64,000 nucleotides of DNA, from assembly GCA_036924085.1 (NCBI GenBank), contig JAVGWX010000004.1:11971954-12035953 (forward strand), read 5' to 3'. The number at the start of each line of letters is the position of its first letter. The stretch's first letter is position 1. This DNA comes from Ariolimax columbianus (taxonomy: Eukaryota > Mollusca > Gastropoda > Stylommatophora > Arionidae). Shown in pieces: positions 55,135 to 64,000 of the stretch. The notes below the pieces were generated by a model, which saw nothing but the letters and a program-made list of their open reading frames with translations, had not been told where the DNA came from and made no database searches. The translations under genes and the position numbers were made by a program.

Positions 55135-56980
55135 CTTAATCGTCGTCTCTAAAGAATAAAGATAAGAAGATAACAATATTTGAAATGTATGTTGCTGAGA
55201 CTAGCGATCTAGAGATTAGACACTCAGACTTCTATTAATGAAAACACAGTGTAAGTGAAGTGTGCATACAATAAACTGGGAATGCCTAAGACGTTCTTCG
55301 TTTCCAGGCTCGGCACGCTCCAGCATGAACAGTTCTCATTTGATTAGATAAGGCAGAACAGTGAAGAGCGCAACATGTCGCTCGTACTGAGCTCTTCAAT
55401 CTGGACCAATGTTTTCTGGTACACAGTAAGTTGCTGTGTCTCTTCTTATGTCTCCAAGCTCTAGCGTTCTGAAGAAGACGTTCCTGGACCTTCCTCGCTG
55501 TAGGACAATGCAAGACTTCTCATTAGACTCGCAAACCCACTAGGGAGCTCTTACTCACTCACTTCGGTACAGAAAATCTTGATACGTAACACTCCGAAGT
55601 CTCGAACTCATTCTTCTTGGCGATAGTGTTTTTCTTGTGGGACTACCTTTGACCTAGCGATGTCGCCATAAGAGATTTGGTAACAAATGTGCAATGGCAA
55701 TCGATAATTTTAACCAAGTGTATTGTTTATTTGTGTTCAAACACACAGCAACGTAAGTTCACAGTGTCAATGTAGCTAACAACATCACGTGATCAGAATA
55801 TATTGACAAAACAGTCATCGTTAGCGTGTTCTGCACCAGATGTCATGTGCTAAAATCTACGCAGCCCGGCCAGAGCATTCAATGCGTAACGTGTATCGAG
55901 AGGATCGTCTAGAGCAGTGTATTTGCTTAAAACATTTGTTCGAAATCTAGCAAAATGGTATTCTGGATGTTACATTTAGGCTTGTTGGCGTGTTGCTTCA
56001 GCCTTTAATTGATATCACTGTGCTTATTATAATTTGAAGAATGAAAAATATAATTTAATATAATTTGTTCGAACTCTCTCGGGCATACCGTCTCTTTATT
56101 CGCTGTGTTTGAATAAGTGGTGTGGTGTATATTGTTTATATGATTCAAAATTTAGCAGCGCTCGTTTTGTCAACTTTCAGACTTGTTACTATTTGTGATA
56201 TATGTGTATTCCCGAATTCTGAAACCGGTATTGGTGACCTTTCAAAATGTTCTCCTTGTGAGAGCGCCTAATTTTTCACTAGCAATCAACAGTCGCAAAC
56301 GGTCACCGACAAGAACCAGCAGAGAAAACCGGAAACAAGAATCTTCTGATATAGCACCAATTGTAGACATAATCAACAATATAGAAATCAAGAATAACTA
56401 GAAGCCATATGAACAAGAGAATGAGAATAATATAAAATAAACATAAAGTGAAAACAAATGATTAAATGGGTATGGTTAGATACCGCACCGAGACAAAAAC
56501 ACAAAGGAAACCTACATTACGACCAATAAGCCTTCATCAAGGACAACGAACAACCGCAATAATAAACTAACGAATCATAAAAGAAGTTATTAATGGATAA
56601 ATGAGGAATGTCAATATTAAATGGCGAAAATAGGGTTCTTAAATGAGAAAACATAACATGGCTCGTCACTAGTCGGATACAGGATCATAAATGATAAAAC
56701 TACAATATGAACTAATTATTTGAACTCAAAAGTCCAGACGCCAGTAAACAATTGCGAATGTTTTCTTTCTCAGATTATCAGAAGAATATTCACTCTTTTA
56801 TTATTCCTGCATTGATTAAAGGAAATTGTTTCTGGAACTGTCTCAAAGGCACTTTCCCCAGGCGTTTTTTGGAATTGGGTTTGTAGAGCGATTTCACTTC
56901 ACTCACAACAAACTTATATGGAGCTATTCGTTAAAGACATCCACCAAATGATGTAGTTTTGTTTACTCTTCCCTGCCTTA
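55135..56980. other. No gene recognised
   Basis: Short frames such as 55286-55513 (minus) and 56183-56401 (plus) show no recognisable domain. No arrays are present. Confidence 0.5.
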
Positions 56981-56984
56981 CTTT

Positions 56985-57565
56985 GGCCTATGTCCTGATT
57001 TAAGAGCAGTACTCTGCCAACTATGCCAGCATTCCACACCAAAAAGGGTAGTGGTACAGTGGGTTCCATCCCACTGCAACATCCAAGGCAACGAGGAGGC
57101 AGACAGACTGGCAAAAGAAGGTGCAAGACTACCACAACCAGATACTAGTGTGACATACGAAGAGTGAAAACGGCTTATTAGAGCTAGATACATGGCCAAA
57201 TGGGAAACAGAACATACTGGCTACACAAAAAAAACGATACCTATTACCAGTTGAACAGAAGAGAGCAGGTCGTGGTCTTCAGACTTCCCACTGGCCATAA
57301 TAGACTGAGGTACCACCTATTCGAACAAATTGAAGATAGGTGGCACTGACGAATGCCCGTGTGGTACCGAGAAAATGACCGCTGAGCATCTGCTGCAAAA
57401 CTGCCCGACATACGAGGATCAGAGAGAGCAGATGTGGCCATCACCAGTGGCAACACTAGACAAGCTCTATGGCAGTGTCGACAGCCTCAGGATGACCGCT
57501 GCATTTTTCAAAAAAATAAAAGGTTGATGTCTGACTGCGTACGATGAAGAAGAAGAAGGCTATGT
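56985..57565 (+). pseudogene. LINE RNase H domain and 3' end, (GAA)n tail
   Basis: WVPSHCNIQGNEEADRLAKE, GARLPQPDTSVTYEE, then a stop and RARYMAKWETEHTGY. After shifts: MKIGGTDECPCGTEKMTAEH, LLQNCPTYEDQREQMWPSPV, ATLDKLYGSVDSLRMTAAFF, KKIKG and stop. The SHC-I-GNE-AD-LAK block is the RNase H C-terminal core; CPCG--K-TAEHLLQ-C is the following zinc-knuckle-like tail. The element ends in ACGATGAAGAAGAAGAAGG. It is the best-preserved of three tails of this family (21400, 36160). Confidence 0.85.
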
Positions 57566-58469
57566 CCACTCTTCATTAACACCCCCCCTCCCTATCCCAC
57601 TCGCACATCCATTCTACGTGGCTGTAATTAAAAACATAAAACCTAAAGTTTAGTTCTGAACAATAAATCGTTTCTATAATGATAATTCAACTTAACTACG
57701 GTAACCTGGAACAATGAATTTCAAAATATCCGTGTACTAAAGAAGACTTGTGAAGGCGACAAAATCATAAAAAAAACGTTCATTATTTGGGGATTCATGT
57801 GGACAGTATGAGGCTTTCAAAGAAAAGCTAGTTTGTAACTTCAAATAGAATTGTATGTGAGTTAGAGCAGCCATGTTTTGTGTGAATTGGATGTCCACTT
57901 TCAATAACACCCTCGCCCACACTCCATATTCACGGTCACGCACATTTTACATTCTTCTCCCCCCGCAGTCTCCTGTGGATATATTTTATGGATGCCCCCT
58001 TTCGTGTCCTGTCGTCATCAGAAAGAATGCGTGCGAAAGTTATAACTACTAATGTATCTTTCTGTTCGCTGGTTGGACACACTAAGTCCCCTAAATCGTA
58101 ACTCTTTTATCAATCTAGGTTTGATTCAAAATGTGTGCATCGCCGAATTGTTGACTCATCGTGGATTTTAGTATCATATTTGGAGGGCGTATAGTTTGGA
58201 CAGAACATATAGACGAGACGCAGCAACAAAAGGCTCGGCAAACATTTCAGCCATTGATCAGTTGACGGCAACGCTTTTGTGTGGTTTCCATGGTGGGCGT
58301 TACTTTCGTCGTGTACGTCTTGTCATCCACAAATTCCTGTCAATAAGTGTTGGTTCTTTCTTGTATAAATTCTTCTTGTCCCCCATGTTAGCAGTGTTTG
58401 ATAAACTCGGATGGGAGATGCAGGTTTGATGACTGTGTCCACCGTGTGTTGCCTTGTTGTTCTTTAGTT

Positions 58470-58785
58470 TATGTTGTCCCAAGCTACGTGTGCTCCACCT
58501 GTGTTGTTTTCCCAAGCTACGTGTTATTCCCTTGTATTGTTGTTGTCCCAATCTACGTGTGCTCCACCTGTGTTGGTGTTGTCCCAAAGTTACGTGTGCT
58601 ACACCTGTGTTATTGTTGTCCCAAGCTACGTGTGCTCCACGTGTGTTGTCCCAAGTTACGTGTGCTCACCTGTGTTGTCCCAAGCTACGTGTGCTCCACT
58701 TGTGTTGTTGTCCCAAGTTACGTGTGCTCACCTGTGTTGTTGTTGTCCCAAGCTACGTGTGCTCCACCTGTGTTGTTCATTTTTG
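58470..58785. repeat. 27-36-bp degenerate array, ~10 copies
   Basis: GTTGTCCCAAGCTACGTGTG, CTCCACCTGTGTT is repeated with TTG insertions and CTC/CAC losses. All three plus frames remain open for 109-157 codons because the unit lacks stops in every phase. Confidence 0.93.
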
Positions 58786-58799
58786 ACAAATTTTCTCTA

Positions 58800-60320
58800 G
58801 CAGCAAGTTGTAGTGACTTATCGTATATCACAGTGCTTAATGAACCAGATGTGTCCTCCTGCTGCCTGTAGTGCAATGTTAGACCCATCACTTGGGTATC
58901 AGTGTCGAACGCCTTGATCCTTCTTCTGTAACACAGACTGTTTCTATGTGCACGATGTGAACTTGTTGTGGGAACTTGGTCAGTGTATTTTTGCTCTGTA
59001 AAGTTTAACCATCGTTTGGTAGAGCTGTATATCTTTGAACGATGGCCTTTTCATTTATATCAGAACGTAAGAACTATGACAAGACTCGACAACTAGTCTT
59101 AAACTCTTTGACAGTTCTAAAAAGCACTACGCCTTAAAATGAATTGCACAAGAAACTGCCGCGTATAGGGGTTGACGTGCATAGGAACTTTCGAGTATTG
59201 GAACTGCCGCATTTCAGCCGCCGAGTATAGGTACTTTTTGGATGAAAACTTGTCTTGGCAAGGATCAGCTTTTGGTGTAGCAATATTTTGTTTATTTCTG
59301 AATTGAGTGCCAGTGGAAAATATTAAATAATTCAAAGTTGCCTTGAACTTAGTGCTGTATTTGCAAGTGAATTGTTGACAGCTAAAAAAGAACATTACTT
59401 TCATTGGCATGCGCAGGAGATTTGATTTAACGGAATGTTATTGTTTCTCTAAGGTGAGGATATTCTTCATTTGGTGCAGCCATGTACCGGACACGGAGCG
59501 CATCTCGTTAGTTTAATGCGCACTAATCATTGAACAAATTAATTCTCAGACGTCTGAATTATTGAGAAGAGCTGGCACCCTGCTGTTATAGAAAGATGTT
59601 AGGAATCGCTGAATAAAGAATAGGATTTGTAGAGTTGCCGTGGCAAAATGTCAACAGGATTGAAAAACTGCATCGGCGAAAAGATGTGAAATGGAGATGC
59701 ATGCTCGCCATGTCATTCGACCTGACATGGTATTTGTAGATGACGGATTGTACTTCAAGGAGAATCGACGAAATATTGGTCAAACATTTCTCACAGCAAA
59801 GGTATCGAGTTCGCTCCCCGTTAGCAAGACGCCTTAGTATATCCAGCTGTAAATTGTATCTAACTGGTCAACCCCACCTAACAAAACAGTTGAAGTCTTG
59901 CACAATGAAGTCTCTGAGGCCTTATCCAAAACAGCAATGTCTGCCACAGGACTACTTTAACCTTTTATTAAACTGTTACTGATCTATCGTCTGCTCGCAT
60001 CGGTCCACACTCAGTCCACTGCTAACCAAATGTGGGATTTCCAATTTCTGCTGGCCGTACTGCATTTAAGCACATGGCAGCCATTAGGGAATTGATTGCG
60101 AAACCTGTATAATTTATGTGAAGCTAGCTCAGGTGACTAACTATTAGCGATCCGTATTGATTATCTGGGTAAACGTTGAGTGGATAAAATGAGTTATTGT
60201 CTATTTATAGCGTCGCGAGATGAATATGAACAAGAACATAAGAATTCATTTCTTCTCGAAACCCGATGATACGAATTTGAAATTGTTCAGAAACAAGTCT
60301 GTGGTGGTCGCTTGAACGTA
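58800..60320. other. No gene recognised
   Basis: Near 59130-59240 short words such as ACTGCCG, GAGTATAGG and GTGCATAGGAACTTTCGAGTA are loosely repeated. Otherwise nothing is supported. Confidence 0.5.
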
Positions 60321-60328
60321 TTATTCAC

Positions 60329-60405
60329 ATGATGGATCCGTTTGGTTACTACGATCAGGTATTTGGAGATCGGTTTGTTCCGCTGTCCAGTTACCTCACA
60401 CCTGC
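60329..60405 (+). CDS. Candidate first coding exon with GTAAGT donor
   Basis: Two tandem ATGs open MMDPFGYYDQVFGDRFVPLS then SYLTPA, followed immediately by GTAAGTTTC. The frame is open upstream to a stop at 60278, and an AG at 60289-60290 could instead serve as an acceptor. Composition (D, G, F, Y, P) is protein-like, unlike the neighbouring AT-rich frames. If unspliced, the frame stops at once (TAA overlaps the donor), which is what a split gene would show. No downstream exon could be traced and no family was recognised. Confidence 0.28.
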
Positions 60406-60504
60406 GTAAGTTTCTTGTGTTATCATTCTCTCTGGTAAGCTATGCTCATCTTTTTTTGTTGAAAGAACCAACATATTTTTTGGTGTCGCGTTGTATGTAT
60501 ATAT

Positions 60505-60598
60505 AGAGTGTGTGTATATATATATATATATGTGTGTGTGTGCGTATTTCTCTCTCTCTCTTTCTCTCTCTCTGTCTGTCTCTCTCTCTCTCTTTTCT
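60505..60598. repeat. Compound microsatellite (TA)n-(TG)n-(CT)n
   Basis: TATATATATATATATA followed by TGTGTGTGTGTGCG, then CT-rich runs. Confidence 0.95.
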
Positions 60599-60712
60599 GT
60601 AGACTGGCCCAAAGGAACGGAGCCAGATGTGTAGTCATTAATTTAAATTGAATGTTTTACACCATTAGAATGTTAGGTTAAATTACTTACTCCGGAATAT
60701 TTTGGGTTTCTA

Positions 60713-60950
60713 AGTAAGTCGCATGTCCTTTTACAGAACGTAGCTTCTTACAACCGCCACCAGTTTGGATGTTATAAGTTTCTTGGCAAGTGTGCAGTAC
60801 GGTAGGTTGCCATTACTTTCCGTACGCGGAGGAGCATTAGCCCGAGAAAAAACCTCAGTGTCTGCCAAACTGGACACAAGTGGGAATCAAACCCGGAACG
60901 TTGAGATTGTGGAAACCGAGCGAGTTTTACCCCTAGGCCACGCAGTCTCC
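60713..60950 (-). repeat. SINE-4, full copy with perfect 12-bp TSD
   Basis: TTTGGGTTTCTA at 60701-60712 and 60951-60962 flanks a 238-bp unit. The minus-strand head GGAGACTGCGTGGCCTAGGG, GTAAAACTCGC and then CCGGGTTTGATTCCCACTTG gives clear A and B boxes. The 3' part, GGTGGCGGTTGTAAGAAGCT, ACGTTCTGTAAAAGGACATG, is shared with 20866 and 27815. No poly(A); the end is CGACTT. Confidence 0.92.
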
Positions 60951-60999
60951 TTTGGGTTTCTAGACACGTTTATTTTTGCAATGTATACTACCGACAGGA

Positions 61000-61720
61000 A
61001 GTACATACACATTCGTACATTGTTAAAGAACACTAGATATTAAGACGCGTGTATGTATATGTATCACAATTGTTTACGCTAATCTGCCAGGATTATGGTA
61101 TTGTAAGAAATTTGATGAGTCAATATATCGACTCTATGTAGTGAATCTGTTTAAAAACAAATACACCGACCACTAAGTAACTATAGTGTATGTATGTATG
61201 TGTCTGTATGTATGTGTACCTATTTACATTAACTTCTCTATGGGAGGAAACTCTGCAAATCGTGAGTTTGCACACTAAGGTTCAGTGTGGGTTTGAAAGA
61301 GCTCTAGAAACAATACACCATATATTATACAATGAAAGCATACATATGTATATGTGCATGCTTGAATTAGTTGACATGCCAAATTATTATTGTTGTTTCA
61401 ATTGTTTCCCCAGACTTTACTGTTTTACTATAACGCTGTTATTGCAATTCTTTCGATACGGTTGTTATAATGTCTGCCTATGTGTGTTATTGCACCACCG
61501 GCTACTTTGTGAGTTGTATTTGCGATCTAAATTTGATAAAGGTAGTCTCATATCAAACACTGCCGTCAGGCATTAAATGTGAGATACTTCCATTATATTA
61601 GTTCTTTGATTACACTCTTAGGTCAAGTGACCAGTTACCGTCCATGGCTTTCTGAACTATAAGCCCAGTAACGATTTGTATATAGTTTGTTAGATTGGAA
61701 CGTTCCTGCTCACACATAAT
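61000..61720. other. No gene recognised
   Basis: A short TATG/TGTATG repeat near 61185-61220 precedes a 128-codon frame (61190-61576) with no recognisable domain; its Met-rich start is coded by the microsatellite. Confidence 0.5.
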
Positions 61721-61729
61721 AGTAATTAA

Positions 61730-62062
61730 CAATGGTGGCCCATGGGACACGAAGGGATAATATCTGGAACCAGACAATACCTCACGATCTCAATGTCCAT
61801 AGGCCCGAGTGGAGCAGGGCCCGAGTGGAGCAGTCTCAACTGCAGTGGTTTAGTCATGCTAATAGAATGAGAGTGAATCGGATAACACCACGGTCATGGA
61901 AGGCCAAGAGTCAGGGATCCAGACGTCACAGGATTTCTCAGTACGATGTGATGACAACATACAACAGCCCCTGATAGACCGAGAACTGGACTGGGACCAG
62001 GCCACGCAAAAATCAGGTCATACGAAAGTCTGGCAATCTCTCTGACAAACCTCTACACCTCA
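61730..62062 (+). pseudogene. LINE RT C-terminal fragment
   Basis: IWNQTIPHDLNVHRPEWSRA, RVEQSQLQWFSHANRMRVNR, ITPRSWKAKSQGSRRHRISQ, YDVMTTYN and stop, then LDWDQATQKSG and KVWQSL in another frame. The order I-Q-LRWFGHV-RM, R-P--AL-AK--G-R-RGRPR-RW fits the tail of a non-LTR element. HRPEWSRA / CPSGAVS arises from a short duplication of GCCCGAGTGGAGCAG. Confidence 0.7.
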
Positions 62063-62067
62063 GGGTT

Positions 62068-62195
62068 GTTGGTTTGTTGTTTAATGCCCCCAATGAGTAA
62101 GTTTACTCTTTTGTGACAAGGGTGTTAAGATTCAGGTTATAGTAGCTTTCCTTACACCCCGAGCGGGCTGATGAAGGTGGTCCTCCAAGCTGGGT
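62068..62195 (-). repeat. (CAA)n-tailed dispersed repeat, 3' fragment
   Basis: GTTGTTGGTTTGTTGTTTAA, TGCCCCCAATGAGTAAGTTT, ACTCTTTTGTGACAAGGGTG, then GGCTGATGAAGGTGGTCCTC matches 14757-14870. It abuts the LINE C-terminal fragment. Confidence 0.7.
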
Positions 62196-62544
62196 AGAAT
62201 AGGAACAACTAAGTAAGTAGACTGGATAATGGTGTGAGATGGAATTGCTACTCAAACGCTATTTAAATCTTAAGAAAGGTCATTCAATCAATCAGAACTA
62301 TTGAACTTCCCAACCTGCAAAAGTATTCAACGAATACACGTCAAGTCCTGCCGTTCTGTGACATCCTTTCTAACCCAGTCCATGTTTCTGTGTTTCTTGT
62401 ATGCTTGTCAGTCTCTTTTTTTTTCCGTGAATGTTTGTACTACATCTCTACTACTTTCACATAGTTACAAATTATAGACTTAATATTAAACTTCGAGGGA
62501 AATAATCGAGATCTGCCTGTCGAAATGTTATAGAAAAGTCATCA

Positions 62545-62885
62545 GAACACATGGGCCGAAGAAAAGAATTATTCAGACATTCGACAAGAGTTAGGCATAG
62601 AGAACTGGTTCATAAATTCAATCATGAACAGAAAGTTAAAATACTTCAGCCACATCAAAAAGACAACTGTTTTCAAAGAACGGTAATGGAAGGTATGGTG
62701 CCGAGTAAGAGAGGCAGAGATAGACCAAGGAGACTATGTCACCAAGAAATCTAGGAGTCAGACATGACTCTGGGGCAGGCTGGAGATTTGGCAATAGATC
62801 GAGTTACTTTCAAACGGACTGTGATGAGAGCGACGTTCTGCAAAACGGGAAACATGATAATGATATCCATGAGATACTTCCGTCG
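62545..62885 (+). pseudogene. LINE RT C-terminal fragment
   Basis: KERTVMEGMVPSKRGRDRPR, RLCHQEI, stop, then SDMTLGQAGDLAIDRVTFKR and TVMRATFCKTGNM. The order VMEGMV-GKR-RGRPR-RW, then A---A-DR--FR--V fits a non-LTR C-terminal tail. One stop and at least one shift. Confidence 0.65.
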
Positions 62886-63159
62886 GAGGTGAAGCATTTG
62901 TACGAGGTATTAGCTTTTTGTGAAAAATTTCCTACATCGCTGTATTGTCTTCTAATGTCTTATACAAATTTGCAGCTGTGTAGACGTAGTTGGTACACAA
63001 ACTCGCTTACCTTTGTTGTTAGATGATAGTTGTCAAACGGCTCTGGCACTCATATTTCTTACATCAAATAAAATACAATGAACACAGCATTCTACTACTT
63101 CTTGCAGCCAAAACAGTTTTGGAAAGGTGGTGGGGGTTCAAACTTGTTAAGCAGCGTAT

Positions 63160-63565
63160 TATGTGCATGCGTTTTGTGTGGCACTGAATGTCTGCTGACC
63201 GTCATTTTTCATAGTTTTGCGTGGCACTTAATGTCCGCTGACCGTCATTTTTAATAGTTTTGTGTGGCACTGAATGTCTGCTGACCGTCATTTTTCATAG
63301 TTTTGTGTGGCACTGAATGTCTGCTGACCGTCATTGTTCATAGTTTTGCGTTGCACTTAATGTCCGCTGACCGTCATTTATCATATCTTTGCGTGGCACT
63401 TAATGTCCGCTGACCGTCATTTTTAATAGTTTTGTGTGGCACTGAATGTCTGCTGACCGTCATTGTTCATAGTTTTGTGTGGCAACGAATGTCCGCTGGC
63501 CGTCATTGTTCATAGTTTTATGTGGCACTGAATGTCTGCTGACCGTCATTTATCCTAGTTTTGAA
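63160..63565. repeat. 43-bp tandem array, ~9 copies
   Basis: TTTTGTGTGGCACTGAATGT, CTGCTGACCGTCATTTTTCA, TAG is repeated. Two unit types (GCACTGAATGTCTGC and GCACTTAATGTCCGC) are interleaved in runs. Confidence 0.95.
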
Positions 63566-64000
63566 TGTAATTTTTAATTGATTTATATGTGTCTGATGTT
63601 GGATGTGTGTATTGTTGACATGCATCTCTGTGTAGCATAGTCACACTACTATTAGTTCCTAACAGGAAGCCTGCCTCAAAACACATCTTGGCGTTCTTTA
63701 AGTGGTGATTTTTCTAACAAATCGCCTTATATAGCTCGCGCCAAGAACAGGGGCAACACACTGCCCTCGATTTATGCGTAGGTTTGCGTGCACGTGGACG
63801 GGATTAATAATACAGCCAATGAATGATCTTTCAGATTTACTATTTCCAGTGACTGCAAAGGATTACGTCTGGGCCAGGTGCAACACGCTGACGAAGACCA
63901 CCACCTAACGCGCGCGTCGAGCACCTGAGAAATGTCCGCAGCATCCTGACCAATTAGGTTTGGATCAACACTGATTTGCTGAGAATTCAGTATACCTCTG
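63566..64000. other. No gene recognised
   Basis: No array, LINE or SINE match to the families above was seen to the end of the window. Confidence 0.5.

Noticed and set aside
53561..55135. Minus-strand 524-codon ORF as a real repetitive protein gene
   Set aside because: It consists of 61-bp units that are open in all three phases; no domain, signal peptide, splice or start context, and the array begins in LINE sequence.
58398..58871. Cysteine-rich 157-codon ORF
   Set aside because: It is a degenerate tandem array open in all plus frames.
60391..60638. RE-rich minus-strand ORFs
   Set aside because: Simple-sequence translation of the CT/TG/TA microsatellite.
60850..60950. Functional tRNA gene on the minus strand
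   Set aside because: It is the head of SINE-4, bounded by a 12-bp target-site duplication together with its body.

Overview
This is eukaryotic, animal-type genomic DNA. There are no bacterial-style operons and no long conserved host ORF. The window is crowded with dead retrotransposon copies, tRNA-headed SINEs, Tc1/mariner fragments and an unusually dense set of minisatellites. The LINE reverse-transcriptase tails and the SINE composition fit a lophotrochozoan, most likely a mollusc and perhaps a gastropod. That placement is inference from remembered family resemblance, not from a search.

Layout. 1-6.7 kb is AT-rich with few repeats; it could be intron or UTR of a host gene, and a few exon-like pieces with splice signals are listed at low confidence. 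6.9-11 kb is a pile of minus-strand LINE fragments, a Tc1 transposase fragment and a fold-back mariner. 11-20 kb holds SINE-2 copies, a (CAA)n-tailed dispersed repeat, one SINE-1, a CR1-like LINE end and several minisatellites. 20-27 kb has LINE ends, RNase H fragments, SINEs and one copy of a ~725-bp retroelement with a 16-bp target-site duplication. 27-36 kb has SINE-1/3/4 copies, a strong 45-bp array and a well-preserved LINE C-terminus. 36-41 kb is an RTE-like LINE carrying two internal tandem expansions, one of them 1.6 kb long. 42-48 kb has arrays, an RNase H LINE end, the second ~725-bp retroelement, a SINE-1 and a second fold-back mariner. 48-56 kb has more arrays, an RT fragment, a SINE-3 and a 1.3-kb array of 61-bp units next to an RNase H LINE end. 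56-64 kb has LINE ends, a SINE-4 with a perfect 12-bp duplication, and a terminal 43-bp array.

No complete, intact protein-coding gene can be supported. The strongest observations are: (1) minisatellites that start and end in transposon sequence, best shown by the 39.4-41.05 kb array that interrupts a LINE reading frame; (2) two copies of an unrecognised ~725-bp retroelement, each with its own long target-site duplication; (3) several SINE families defined by TSDs, two of which share a central core but have different tails; (4) mariner derivatives built as fold-backs of one element end.
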